NCBI GenBank assembly: GCA_946406115.1
Contig: OX291562.1
Span: 8,648,001-8,712,000, forward strand
Direction of reading: 5' to 3'
Length of the DNA: 64,000 bases
DNA from: Apoda limacodes
Lineage: Eukaryota > Arthropoda > Insecta > Lepidoptera > Limacodidae
The notes below the pieces were generated by a model that saw only the letters and a list, made by a program, of their open reading frames with translations, ran no database searches and was not told where the DNA came from. Made by a program: the position numbers and the translations under genes. Shown here in pieces: positions 11,135 to 21,480 of the stretch. How positions within the stretch are numbered: position 1 is the first letter of the stretch; every line of letters begins with the position of its first letter.

Positions 11135-11884
11135 GTTTTCGAGCGTCAAGTGCTCTCAGTGTGCTCCGTGCAGTGGTGACTCAGCTGGTGCGCATTCCTG
11201 TGTGGTGTTTTGCCTCAGCGCTGACGACCTCGAATTGTTGTTTGGATCATTGCCCGCAATTCCTGGAAAATCGGCCTGAGTGTTGAAGCGCTGCTCGGCA
11301 GTGTGCATTGGCTGGGAAATTGCTTCTCGGCCCGCTCTAAATGTGTGTTTGTGCGTTCTTCAACGCGCCCATAACCGAGTGTTTATCGAAGCGATACTGT
11401 GTGTTTTTGTGCGTGAGTGTGTGTTCTCGTAGTCGCGGAACTACGACGCATAGCGGTGACCCTCGCTTGCTTCTTTGACTGTTACCGGTTCGCCCGGTCT
11501 GAGTCCGGCTTTGTGTTAAATCGCGAGCGTAGTATTTCCGCTTCAGCGGTCCGCCGCTCCGTGCATTCTCGCGTTTTAAGTGTCGATTGCGTTTAAGTTT
11601 GTAGAAATCCAGTTCCGAGTGCTCAAGGGCTGGTGGGTGAGATCGTATAGCTCTTTTCAGAGTTGCGGTCTACCTAAAAGTTTCTCGTTCATAAACGTCT
11701 CGTTGCTGGGGGGAAACCTAACGGTGACAACGTAACCCCGGCCGTAGGAGTAGGAGTTAGGTACACACCAGGCAATCCGTAGCACTGCGGGGCGCCTGGC
11801 CACATTTAGGTATTCTTGCTCCTCGCCAGCAATGGTGGGGAGTCACTAGGTACTCACAAGCGACACCTCGGCCACTCCCGCGCG
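11101..11884 (+). other. 5' UTR of the intact LINE
   Basis: 784 bases, GC-rich, with stops in all frames until about 11,800. Several short upstream ATGs occur. The ORF1 frame is open from about 11,816 but has no ATG before 11,885. Confidence 0.75.
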
Positions 11885-13747
11885 ATGGCTGAATTACTCA
11901 CCGGCATGTCCCGGGACCAGGTAGGGGAGATCATAAGGGCATGCCTTCGTGATCACTCAGATCTGGTCCAATCCTGCATTTCCCAGGATGTGGCTGCCCA
12001 TATTGCGTTCGACAAATCGATACCCTCCCTGTTGTCGCCGCGTTCCGCGTTTCGCTCGCTCTCTCGCTCGCGCTCTCGCTCGCGCACTCGTTCGCGCTCT
12101 CTCTCCCGCGTACCCCGCCATCGCGACCCGCATGTCGCTCGCCGCGCTCTTCGGGCCCCTGTGCCCAATCGCCCCCCCACTCCGGTAGCCGATGAGACCC
12201 TTTCTCGGTCTCTCGCTACCCCGCCCCCCGCAACCTCCGAAACCGCACCACGGTCTCCAGCAGCCGTAATGTCCGCTGAGTCGGCGTTGTCCGAGGACGA
12301 CGAAGGCTTCAAAGTGGTTGGCCTGGGGACCAAAAAGGGTAAAAAGCGGAAGAAGTCCGCCAAGTCTAAAAAGGCTTCGGCGGCATCCGCCCTGGAGTCT
12401 TTTACTCCTCCTCCCTCCGATTCCGAGGCTAAGCGCTTCAAAGCGCCTAGCGCTTCCGCGTCCCCGTCCCCGTCCACCTCGGCGGCCAGCCCTGAGCTAG
12501 CCGCCATGGACACAACCCCCCCCGCCGCCACCTCTTCGCAGTCCGCCTGTCCCACTTTGGGACGGACGGAAAAAACTCCGCCGCCCATTGTCATCAAAGA
12601 CAAAGGGGCCTGGCCAAATATAGCAAACGCTATGAAGGCCAAGCGGATAAATTATACGCACGCCCGAAATGATGCCGAGCGCGGCATCAAAGTGCAGGTC
12701 CCGACACCGTCAGATTTCCGAAATCTGACGGCTTTCCTCACGGCCCAAAAGTATGAGTACCATACTTACTCGCTGGCCGAGGAACCCTTTCTCCGAGCAG
12801 TCATAAGGGGAGTTCCTAAGGAATTCTCCACAAAGACTGTTCAGGACGACCTCATAGTTCAAGGCCTCCCAGTTCGGGAAGTACATAGAATGTACAATGG
12901 CCGTAATAAGTCAGAGTGCTACGACATGGTGCTCGTAATACTAGACCTGACCAAAGAAGGCAAAGCCATCTTTAACATTAAAGATGTGTGCAGCCTCAAG
13001 GGCGTCCGGGTCGAGACTCCGCACAAGCGGTCGAACCCGGGTCAATGCCACCGATGCCAATTATATGGCCACGCGCAGCGCAACTGCAGACGCAGACCGC
13101 GCTGTGTGAAATGTGTGCGCGATCACGCCACTCCGGACTGTGATCGCTATCGCTCTAACGCATCCGACCCGGTCGCTTGCGTACTCTGTGGGAGTGAAGG
13201 CCACCCAGCGAATTACCGCGGGTGCCCCAAAGCTCCCAAACAGAGCTCGCGTAAACCCAAACAGGGTAAATCGCGTCCCCCCGCCCCCCGCCAACAGGCT
13301 CCGCTCGTGCCTGCACCTCTCCCTGCTGTCAACGCCTGGAGCCGTCCTCCAGCGCTTGTTAACGCGTCCAAATCGAAGGAGACAGACAAACTTTTGTCTG
13401 CTCTCCCCGGGCCCGTCTCTGTCACGGGTATTCCCTACCCCGCCCCTCTTATGTCCCGGGACATTCCGCGTCCAGCGCCTATGAGAAGTGCTCCCGCACC
13501 TCTCGCGCATACGCGCCTTGCCCCACCGCGCCCCTATTTCGCACTGCCCTGCAACGCCGTTCACACGGCCGAGCAGCAGCAGCACCTCGGCATTCTCGCC
13601 GAGATTTCTTGGGCCTTCGACGCGGCCAATTTCGAGATCGTGTACGCCGAATACGTACAGATCACCAATTTCACTCAAATGCTCAGCTTCATGGCTAAGC
13701 ATCGCGATTTCTTTGCCGCCCTGCGCAGGTTAGCTCCAAAACCTTAG
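11885..13747 (+). CDS. LINE ORF1, gag-like zinc-knuckle protein
   Basis: 620 residues. This is the RNA-binding protein that packages LINE RNA into particles. The start is the first in-frame ATG (cgcgATGG); the frame is open upstream but without Met. Residues about 58-76 are an Arg/Ser repeat block, followed by a long Pro/Ser-rich low-complexity region with a Lys-rich patch near 149-165 (possible nuclear localisation). Residues about 262-385 look like the PRE_C2HC domain that precedes the knuckles in Jockey-clade gag proteins. Three zinc knuckles follow at 388-447: CX2CX4HX4C (CHRCQLYGHAQRNC), CX2CX3HX4C (CVKCVRDHATPDC) and CX2CX4HX6C (CVLCGSEGHPANYRGC). The C-terminus is Pro-rich and ends in a short alpha-rich stretch. 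ORF1 stops 7 bases before the ORF2 ATG, so ORF2 is probably reached by reinitiation. I see no lesion. Confidence 0.92.
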   Translation: MAELLTGMSRDQVGEIIRACLRDHSDLVQSCISQDVAAHIAFDKSIPSLLSPRSAFRSLSRSRSRSRTRSRSLSRVPRHRDPHVARRALRAPVPNRPPTPVADETLSRSLATPPPATSETAPRSPAAVMSAESALSEDDEGFKVVGLGTKKGKKRKKSAKSKKASAASALESFTPPPSDSEAKRFKAPSASASPSPSTSAASPELAAMDTTPPAATSSQSACPTLGRTEKTPPPIVIKDKGAWPNIANAMKAKRINYTHARNDAERGIKVQVPTPSDFRNLTAFLTAQKYEYHTYSLAEEPFLRAVIRGVPKEFSTKTVQDDLIVQGLPVREVHRMYNGRNKSECYDMVLVILDLTKEGKAIFNIKDVCSLKGVRVETPHKRSNPGQCHRCQLYGHAQRNCRRRPRCVKCVRDHATPDCDRYRSNASDPVACVLCGSEGHPANYRGCPKAPKQSSRKPKQGKSRPPAPRQQAPLVPAPLPAVNAWSRPPALVNASKSKETDKLLSALPGPVSVTGIPYPAPLMSRDIPRPAPMRSAPAPLAHTRLAPPRPYFALPCNAVHTAEQQQHLGILAEISWAFDAANFEIVYAEYVQITNFTQMLSFMAKHRDFFAALRRLAPKP

Positions 13748-13754
13748 AACCAAA

Positions 13755-16349
13755 ATGGATTGCACAACCGCGCGCGAAAAACCCCGGTCCGTCTCCATAG
13801 GCTATTTTAACGCCAACGGTCTCCGCAACCAAAGAGAGGAATTATCGCAATTCCTCTCGTCCCAAAAACCGGACGTCTTCCTCATCCAGGAAACGTTCCT
13901 AAAGCCCGCTGTCTGTACCCCTTCGATCGCGAACTATCGCACCGTCCGTAATGATAGAACTGCCTCCAATCTCGGAGGCACTCTCATCTTTTACAGGCGC
14001 TCCCTGCATTGCTCCCCTATCGATCCTCCACCGCTTACGAATTTAGAAGCATCCGTCTGCCGCCTAGCGATGACCGGCCATCAGCCGATCATCATTGCAT
14101 CGGTTTATCTCTCTCCCCTAAAAGACTTGCTCGAGAGCGACCTTCAGTCGCTCTTAAGTTTAGGCGACGCCGTCATTCTTGCCGGCGACCTAAATAGCAA
14201 GCATCGCCGCTGGAACTCTTCTGTAACTTCACAAAGAGGCAGACTCCTCGACGATTTAGTTGACAGACTAAACCTTGACATCATCGCTCCCATGACGCCC
14301 ACTTACTTTCCCCACAATACTCGGAATAACCCCGAAGTACTCGACATAGCACTTCTAAAGAATGTAAGGCTAAGCTTTCGCTCTATAGAGGTGCTTGACG
14401 AACTTGACTCGGACCACCGCCCTGTCGTCCTCCGATTAGGTTTCCCTTCGGACTCTCCTCCCGACACTAGAACCGTGACGGACTGGGATAAATTTGGGCA
14501 ATTGCTCGAAAATCCCAGCTCGCCACATCTAGACCGCGTTCCCGACGTAATCTCATCCGCGACCGATCTTAACGTAGCTATCGACTCACTCACTAGCCAC
14601 CTGACCGCCACCGTTGGCGAGTGCTCACGACAAGTGCCGGTTGGTGATTATCACCACCTAATCCTGCCTCAGCACATCAGGTCGCTAATGACTGAGCGTA
14701 ACGCGCCCCGCCGCGCTCGCGATCGCGCTTCCACTACCGAAAATAAAGCTCGCTTCAACGACTTACACCGCCGTGTAAGAACCGCTGTAGCTGAGCTCCG
14801 CGCCCAACGTTTCGGTGATCTTATGGAGAACATTTCTCCTTCTCACCAAGCTTATTGGCACTTAGCCAGAGCTCTAAAATCCGAAACCGCGAACTCTCTC
14901 CCTCCGTTATCTCGTCCTAACAACGTTCCCGCGTTTAACGACGACGAAAAAGCGGATTGCCTAGCGTCTAGCCTCCAAGCCCAATGTGCCTTAAGCACAC
15001 AGCCCTTCGATCCCGACCACGTGCGCGAGGTAGACGGCGAAGTGGAGCGCAGAACTTCTCTGCCTCCACAAGACCCCCTGCCCCCTGTCACTGTCGACGA
15101 AGTCGTACAGGTCATCAAAGACCTACGCCCCCGTAAGTTCCCCGGTGCGGACGGTATCTCTAACGATATCCTAAAGCGCCTCACTCTGCCCCTTGTCTGC
15201 CTCCTAGTAGCGATCTTTAACTCTGCTATGGAACATTGCATCTTTCTATCTCAATGGAAAGATGCAATTGTTATAGGCATCCATAAGCCAGGTAAAGCTC
15301 GTACCGAGCCGTCCTCCTATCGCCCCATAAGTTTACTAAAGGCCCTTGGTAAACTCTATGAACGCCTCCTTCTCGCCCGCCTACGGAACGCTATAGTCTC
15401 CAGAGGCATTTTAATAGACGAGCAGTTCGGCTTCCGTGCCAAACACTCATGCGTCCATCAAGTCCTCCGCATAACGGAACATATTCTCACTGGCTTTCAG
15501 CCAGCGTTAGGTAAGACCCGTCACACGGGCGCTGTCTTCTTCGATGTAGCAAAAGCTTTCGACAAAGTCTGGCACAACGGTTTAATTTTTAAACTGTTCA
15601 ACTTTCAGTTGCCAGATCGTCTCGTGCTCATCATACGAGACTATTTGTCGAATCGTAGCTTTCGCTACAAAGTCGAAGGCACTCTCTCTTCCCCCCGTCC
15701 CATAGAAGCAGGAGTCCCGCAAGGGTCCGTGCTCGCCCCCATCTTGTACCTTCTGTACACAAACGATATCCCTAAAACGATAGGTACCAATCTAGCCCTC
15801 TTTGCGGACGATACCGCTCTCTATACCACAGATAGACAAGTGAGTCGAATCACTGAGAGACTCCAACCCGCTATCACCGCCCTAGGCGAGTGGTTTCGGA
15901 AATGGAGAATCGAGGTGAATCCCGACAAAAGCTCTGCCGTCCTTTTTACCCTAGGCCGCCCTCCGCGGCCTTCTCCCCTTTCTCTTTTCGGTCGTGCCAT
16001 TCCCTGGCAAAATAAGACCAAATATCTCGGTGTGACCATGGATAGTCGTTTGAACTTCCAAGCTCACACCAAAATAGTCAGAGACCGAGCCGCTTTTGTC
16101 CTCGGCCGTCTCTATCCCATGATAGGCAAGTATAGTAAGATGTCGCTTAGAAATAAGCTAAATCTTTACATAACTTGTATCCGTCCCATACTAGCTTATG
16201 CTAGCGTAGTCTTTGCGTTGTCCAAGCGCAATCTCCACAAACTCCAGACCCTCCAAAACCGCTTTCTCAGAGCGGCCTCTGGAGCCTCTTGGTACGTTCG
16301 CAATGCGGACCTACACAGAGACTTCGAACTTCCCACGATTCCCCAATAA
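13755..16349 (+). CDS. LINE ORF2, endonuclease plus reverse transcriptase, C-terminally cut
   Basis: 864 residues, starting at an ATG in good context (accaaaATGG). The N-terminal apurinic-type endonuclease (about 8-230) shows FNANGL, IQETFL, AGDLNSKH (D145) and DSDHRPV (D220, H221), which nick the target DNA. The reverse transcriptase (about 455-730) shows ADGISNDIL, SSYRPISLLKALGKLYE, FFDVAKAFDKVWH (D597), AGVPQGSVLAPILY (G653) and FADDTALY (D685, D686), so all three catalytic aspartates are present. The frame stops at TAA 16,347-16,349, directly after ELPTIPQ. The same frame then stays open to 16,793 with residues that fit the usual Jockey C-terminus. I infer that this stop is a recent nonsense mutation. 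The enzyme core is intact, but the protein is shorter than the family would predict. Confidence 0.93.
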   Translation: MDCTTAREKPRSVSIGYFNANGLRNQREELSQFLSSQKPDVFLIQETFLKPAVCTPSIANYRTVRNDRTASNLGGTLIFYRRSLHCSPIDPPPLTNLEASVCRLAMTGHQPIIIASVYLSPLKDLLESDLQSLLSLGDAVILAGDLNSKHRRWNSSVTSQRGRLLDDLVDRLNLDIIAPMTPTYFPHNTRNNPEVLDIALLKNVRLSFRSIEVLDELDSDHRPVVLRLGFPSDSPPDTRTVTDWDKFGQLLENPSSPHLDRVPDVISSATDLNVAIDSLTSHLTATVGECSRQVPVGDYHHLILPQHIRSLMTERNAPRRARDRASTTENKARFNDLHRRVRTAVAELRAQRFGDLMENISPSHQAYWHLARALKSETANSLPPLSRPNNVPAFNDDEKADCLASSLQAQCALSTQPFDPDHVREVDGEVERRTSLPPQDPLPPVTVDEVVQVIKDLRPRKFPGADGISNDILKRLTLPLVCLLVAIFNSAMEHCIFLSQWKDAIVIGIHKPGKARTEPSSYRPISLLKALGKLYERLLLARLRNAIVSRGILIDEQFGFRAKHSCVHQVLRITEHILTGFQPALGKTRHTGAVFFDVAKAFDKVWHNGLIFKLFNFQLPDRLVLIIRDYLSNRSFRYKVEGTLSSPRPIEAGVPQGSVLAPILYLLYTNDIPKTIGTNLALFADDTALYTTDRQVSRITERLQPAITALGEWFRKWRIEVNPDKSSAVLFTLGRPPRPSPLSLFGRAIPWQNKTKYLGVTMDSRLNFQAHTKIVRDRAAFVLGRLYPMIGKYSKMSLRNKLNLYITCIRPILAYASVVFALSKRNLHKLQTLQNRFLRAASGASWYVRNADLHRDFELPTIPQ

Positions 16350-16793
16350 TTTAAAGACTTGGCAGTCCGCTTTTTCGAGCGTACGCAAAATCACCCGAAT
16401 CGTTTAATTGTGCAATCCACAACGTATCGTCCCCCCGATCGACCGGGTCACGGTCGTAAAACTATTGTTAGGCGGCCTCGGCACGTACTAACGTCCCCAG
16501 ATGACGATCTCGCTGTCCGGATAGCGAGATTAGTCTCTACGACCTCCCCGAATAGGGCCTCCCTCCAAACACGACGCCGACGTCCCCGGGTTCGTCGGCG
16601 CCCACAAGGATACACTAGGTATCAAAGAGTGCCGGGGCGCTTCTCGCCCCCACTCAATCGCAATCGTACCCGCGTAACGGGGAACTCCCCTCCTGGCGGT
16701 GACTCACCTTCGGTTTTGAGACTCACGCCGGTCGAAGGGACGCCCCCGAGAGCGACAACCCAAGCCGAGGCTTCCCCCGCGGGGAGCCCTTGA
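16350..16793 (+). other. In-frame continuation of LINE ORF2 after a premature stop
   Basis: Same frame as ORF2. It begins FKDLAVRFFERTQNHPNRL, which resembles the last residues of Jockey-type ORF2 proteins, and runs 147 codons to a TGA. The part after about codon 30 is Arg/Pro-rich and coincides with the tail unit shared by copies A, B and C. In copy A the same frame is open through to the residues at the extreme 3' end. Whether the natural stop lies near 16,430 or at 16,793 cannot be told from this window. Confidence 0.65.
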
Positions 16794-16880
16794 GCGTTGG
16801 GCGCTATATGGGCTGAGGCTCGCCCCAAAAGTCCGGTGAAGCAGTAATGGCTGCAACAGCCAACTGCATAGTCAGCTCAG
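16430..16880 (+). repeat. Structured LINE tail, master of the SINE-like unit
   Basis: Begins near ccccccgatcgacc. It holds the perfect 6-bp stem ctcgct/agcgag around 16,510-16,530 and ends gcatagtcagctcag before the poly(A). The copies at 5561-6029, 41,352-41,763 and 43,643-43,893 align to this segment only and start close to its left edge. Confidence 0.75.
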
Positions 16881-16909
16881 AAAAAAAAAAAAAAGAAAAA
16901 AAAAAAAAA

Positions 16910-16919
16910 TCTTTACATG
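16910..16919. repeat. 3' target-site duplication of the intact LINE
   Basis: tctttacatg, identical to 11,091-11,100. Confidence 0.9.
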
Positions 16920-17019
16920 AAGAACTGTTTTATTTTATTTTTCTAAAAAATAAAATTTATTGGATTTGATATATATTATATACCACACTGCGATTTGTAT
17001 ATATGTATGTATGTAAGTA

Positions 17020-17840
17020 TATATATCATTACGGCACAAGTATACGTAAAGTCTCAATGAAAAAAACAACCGGTGGTAAAGTTTATAAAATTAATAATAA
17101 AGCTGACTATTCAAAGGTGCTGTTTCAAAGTCTACTTGAATAAGAAAGTTTAAGGTTATTTCTTTCATAATCAATAAATAAAACCTGAAAATAAAACGAA
17201 TAATTTATTGTCACAATCCCTAAGCTTATTGGTTTCTCGAGAAAGTTTCTCAAATTCTACGAAAAAACCAAAAAATGTGCATGACTTTATTCTAAAAAAC
17301 ATTTAAGCCATAATTATTTGCAAGTACAAAGAAAGTTAATTTTCTGAAAACAAGACAGGGGAAGCTGGTTTCATTTCTTTTGTTTGAAATAAAAATATTA
17401 CAGTTCATAACTCCACAGTGATCAACATCAGCTTTCAAATTCTCTTTTATTGCATTACCAAAGAGATTGTTTCCGAATGGAATGACTTGAGAATAATGGA
17501 AATGTTGTACCTACCATTGGCGGAAAACTTTGCCAATTATTATAATTTGTCGACCCGAGTCAACTAATCTGAAGTTTTAAACTTAGCAAAAAATATTTTA
17601 TGAAGAATTTGAGTGGCCGCAGCAGATATTAATTAGTATTTTTTGAGGAAGTAGGTTTTGTTTGTCCTGAATTCTTCTTGTAACAAGTTTCTATTTGTAA
17701 AAAAATTTTGTGAGCATTTTCGTAAAAGTTTTAAGCATTATCAATGTTATTTAACGTAAATTCTGTTTTATGATAATAACCTAATAATAACCTATAAGTA
17801 GCAAATCGACATAGTGCGAAATCATCAGCATAGTGTGAGA
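17020..17840. repeat. Mirror duplication, left-arm block 4
   Basis: Reverse-complement match to 37,095-37,880, the clearest of the arm pairs. Long anchors include gcattaccaaagagattgtt, caattattataatttgtcga and gcaaaaaatattttatga. Both copies can be read as a weak peptide (NSTVINISFQ...), but the left copy has an in-frame stop and the changes between copies are mostly amino-acid changing, so I see no sign of selection for protein. Confidence 0.85.
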
Positions 17841-18139
17841 CGCCACTTGCGTGAACAGCGGAATCATCAGCATAGTGTGGGACGCCACTTGCGTGGATAC
17901 CAAGTGTCAGAGTTGCGGCGGGTGCCAAGAACGCAGAGCAGATCAAACGGTGCAATATAAAAGTATTTTATCAAGCTACGTATTTGTGCCGATCGCGGTA
18001 GAAACGCTCGGCCCATGGAGACCTAGCGCTCACAATTTTTGAAAGGGCTTACTCACAAATTAGTAGCAGCTGAGGGTTACAAGAGAGTTGGCTCTTTCTT
18101 CGCTCAGAGACTTAGCATCTCTACTCAGCGAGGAAATGC

Positions 18140-18380
18140 TGCTAGCATCCTTGCCACCCTACCACGCGGAAAACACTTAGGCAATTAGGTTTTTTATCTT
18201 TCGTTCGTTTCAGCCGGAAGACGTTCACTGCTGAACGTGTGCTCCCCCATATGTCTCCGGCCGGTTCTGATCTCCCCACGCCCATCCGCTTCCTGCGGCT
18301 CTGACCAGATCGTCTGTCCACCTGGTAGGAGGCCAACCCGCACTGCGTCTTCCAATTCGTAGTCGACACTCGAGAACCTT
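18140..18380 (-). pseudogene. RTE-type LINE, C-terminal ORF fragment
   Basis: Minus-strand frames give a GRRSAGRPPTRWTDDLVR-like stretch (about 18,270-18,350) followed by a GWAWGDQNRPETYG-like stretch. These are the end of the RTE protein seen in lepidopteran RTE elements. It is frameshifted, and no catalytic part is present. Confidence 0.6.
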
Positions 18381-18382
18381 TC

Positions 18383-18560
18383 TTAGGAGGTCATATTTCA
18401 AATTTTATCCGGCTACTTATAGCGGTTTAAAAGATAGTGCATTAGCCATAGAGAAAAAGTTTCCTTCTGAGGAAAAACAGACAGACAGATATTTGATGAA
18501 AAAAGGTGCCACCTTTTAGGTATTGAATCCTAAAAAAGTCCATATAAGTAAAAACATTTC
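18383..18560 (-). repeat. GGGTTCCGTACC-family repeat fragment, copy 2
   Basis: Starts ggaggtcatatttcaaattt and ends ggaatcctaaaaaagtccat-like on the plus strand. It is nearly identical to 20,398-20,570, 2 kb away in the same orientation, and appears in reverse at 31,318-31,480. Confidence 0.65.
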
Positions 18561-19199
18561 TTCCCCATCGGTAATCGGTTCGACAAGCGATGTCGCCTGC
18601 TCATTGCCACTTCAATTAATCGTTGTAAATGAAATAAATTTATTAATTAAACACATCGTCATCATCAATTGGTTTCTAAGATATGAGAATGAATGGCGAG
18701 TGCTGTGATGGTACAAAGTAGCTGTAAGCGATCATTTCACAACAATTCCTTAAAACACTGCCCATTATACATGCGGTAGATCACACACAGGGAGGCAAAA
18801 TCTTGCCTCAGACTGAAGGGTTTGATACGGCTTATGAGTTTGGGATCGTCTCTAAGTTGCATTTATAAAAATAAAGATTGTGGTCCAATGAGGTAATAAT
18901 GGTAACGTGACCAAAATCAGTGAGCTGCTTACTGTCCACTGAAAAACAAGTAACGCATTCGGTACGCAACCAAAGTTTGTTATGCTTATGGGTATTTTAA
19001 AACGGTTTTCCCATCAGATGTCTCCAGTTTTGCCGAGTAGCTCCTTCAGAGACGTTTCCCTTACCCTCCCTCCCTATTATCGGGTTAGAACATCTTTTTG
19101 TGTCGTAAATATTGCAGCACTGGTGACCACAATGCAATCAAGTGTACGAATATGAAGTTTTGAAGACATAAATTTTATTTTAATATAGTATATAATTTG
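18561..19199. other. No gene seen
   Basis: AT-rich unique-looking sequence. A short open frame at 18,523-18,708 has no recognisable motif. Confidence 0.4.
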
Positions 19200-19690
19200 T
19201 ATAATAGGTGATAAGAAAAAGCTTGGGCCATAGTCTACATCGTTGGTCCAGGGCAAAGTGAGCGGTCTAAAAATTTTAGATCGTCTGAAAATAGGTAATA
19301 AGATAATTAAAGAAAATGCTACTATCGTTATTAGGTTAATTAAAAATATAGGTCATAAGTGTGAACCTTGAGGAGCACTAGAGTTTACATCGAATTTACA
19401 ACACTTAATTTGTGCTTCGATAAATATATTTGGCTTTAGTCGAAATCGAAAACCAGCATATCTGTTTATACATACGCATAGATCAAATTCTTTAAGTTTA
19501 CCTTATCAAAAGCTTTACATAAATCACAGATTACCAATTAATGCACGTTCGGTTATTGCTTAGTCATTTGTAAAAGATTTTGGTTAAATAATATCTAATA
19601 TCTGCCTAAGAAGTCAGGTCATATTTAAATATAAAAGGATTTTTCACAAACATTTTGAAAGAACAATTAATTTTAAAGAGACTTTTACAA
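19200..19690 (-). pseudogene. LINE reverse-transcriptase fossil
   Basis: The minus strand carries, in broken frames, a KAFDKVN motif (about 19,515) and an APQGSHL motif (about 19,345, normally GVPQGSHLGP), followed by a DDLKIF-like stretch. These are the RT palm motifs A and B and the start of C. The same text occurs in mirrored position at 32,560-32,820 (KVFDMVN) and 36,590-36,790 (GAPQGSHL). Heavily decayed. Confidence 0.65.
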
Positions 19691-21010
19691 AGCTTTTAGC
19701 AATAAATGCTAATATTATGAATGTGATAGTGTTCTTGTTTGTTTATCCTTTTTTTACGTCACGACGAAGCATCCAATCGATCTGAAATTTGACACAAGAT
19801 AAATAAAGGGGTGGAGACTTTTGGAGAATGTTGCTCAGGAATAACTACAACTGAATTATACTTGAACATACTATAGCTACAGCTAAAGCCTGCTATAGCA
19901 AACATTCTTACTTTAATCAAGAAGTAACCGAAGAATTGCAAGTTTGAAAATATAATTGAGCGTGAGTGGAGCCACAGGCAAAACCCGTTTTAAAATTTAA
20001 ATAAGAAATGTTTATTGTTTTTGCCGAGGATTCCTTGTTATTGGTATTCAGAAAAACATAGAAACTGCATAAATGCCAAACCTAACTCTGTAGTTAGACT
20101 CGCATTTTCGCAGTTTGCGTTATTTCTCTACTGTACCCACCAGTTTTGGATAGTCAATTTTTACAAGCAGTTTTAGTTATTAAATAAGATTTTAAATACA
20201 CGATAATAATAGAACTTCTAAATTCTAGGCCTCTTTCTTTGATTAATTAAAATATTTCAAGAAAAGATATTTACATATTTTTCCAAATCTTTTTAAAATA
20301 CAAAAACCGCTATAGTTTTGTTGTAAAATATAAATTCAAATCCATCAACTCGAATTACTTATATAATTTTTTTTCGGATGACTGACTTTAGAAATAAAGG
20401 AGGTCATATTTCAAATTTTATCCGGCTACTTATAGCGGTTCAAAAGATAGTGCCTTAGCCATAGTGAAAAAGTTTCCTTCTGAGGAAAAACAGACAGACA
20501 GATATTTGATATAAGGGTGCCACCTTTTAGGTATGGAATCCTAAAAAAGTCCATATAAGTAAAAACATAATTAAAAAGTTTTATTTTTGTAAACGACTAA
20601 CGTTTTCATATCCATAAATGCAAACCCCGACGTTTTTCTAAAAGAATTACGTTAAAAATCTTTAAAATGACTATTAATTATTCGTAAATATAAGAACAGG
20701 TTATTAATTTCAAGCGAACAATAAAGCAATTTTCAGCTTTTCAAAGCGAAATGAAAAAAAACGCCGAGTCATATGCTAAAGAGGGTGCTGTAACCTTTGT
20801 TCGGATAAAATTATTTCTGGAATGTTTTGCTTTACAGGTGCAAAGTCATTCAAATGCTAATGTTTAATTTTAGAAGCATTTATTGTATAACGAACAAAAT
20901 AGGATTTACATAATAATTACCAAATAATGGCATTGCTATAATAAGCAACCATTTTAAAACGACGAGCTGGGCTTGAAAGTTAAATTCTGTAACACCAAAG
21001 TTAAATTACC
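19690..21010. repeat. Mirror duplication, left-arm block 5
   Basis: Reverse-complement match to 30,945-32,400. The segment at about 20,775-20,838 (anchor gagggtgctgtaacctttgt) differs from its partner by only a few bases. It includes an ATAATATTAGTA-tailed repeat (19,706-19,996, minus) and a GGGTTCCGTACC fragment (20,398-20,570, minus), both present in the partner too, so they were there before the duplication. Confidence 0.85.
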
Positions 21011-21189
21011 AATGACAGGCTATTTAGAAGTGTAAGGCCAAAGGCCGAAGGCTTTAATGACTCTGGTTTGTAATTTCCGTACCGCTCGTTTCACAGATAA
21101 TGTTTTCATCACATTTACAAGAACGCCACCGCCAGATGGCGCTAGAAATTAGCGTACAAACGTCTATTCATAGCGTACAAACGTATTCT

Positions 21190-21480
21190 CCTGCCTTCTA
21201 TCCCGCCCTAAATTTCGTTATCGGCGTGGGATTCTTACGTCAACTCCTTAATTATACTAATGAAGTTGCTATAGCAAGCTTTAGTTCGTTTAAGCTCGGT
21301 TATAGTATTCCCGTGGAAAATTTCGGATTTTTCGGGATAAATATTATCCTATGTCTTTTCCAAGGACTCAAACTATCTCCATACCAAATTTCATATAAAT
21401 CGGTTCAGCGGTTTAAGCGTGAAGAGGTAACAGACAGACAGACAGAGCAACTTTCTATATATTTATTTTGTCTGTAGGTA
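21190..21480 (+). repeat. ATAATATTAGTA-tailed repeat copy
   Basis: Contains cgccctaaatttcgttatcg, tgctatagcaagctttag, accaaatttcatataaatcg and gaagaggtaacagacagac in family order. The terminal tail is lost. Confidence 0.6.

Larger units (their letters stand above)
11101..16909 (+). mobile_element. Complete young Jockey-clade LINE
   Basis: About 5.8 kb bounded by an exact 10-bp target-site duplication. In order it holds a 5' UTR (11,101-11,884), ORF1 (11,885-13,747), a 7-base gap, ORF2 (13,755-16,349), an in-frame continuation (to 16,793), a structured tail and poly(A) (16,881-16,909, one G inside). The GC-rich coding sequence contrasts strongly with its AT-rich surroundings. Transposition is by target-primed reverse transcription, as known for the Jockey clade. 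The only clear lesion is the stop at 16,347-16,349, so the insertion is recent. It sits in the left arm of the inverted duplication and is missing from the right arm. Confidence 0.93.

Noticed and set aside
11953..12642. 229-codon frame on the minus strand inside ORF1
   Set aside because: It is a shadow of the GC-rich ORF1 reading frame, with low-complexity Glu/Arg composition and no motif.
13061..13702. 213-codon minus-strand frame inside ORF1
   Set aside because: Antisense shadow of the zinc-knuckle and Pro-rich part of ORF1.
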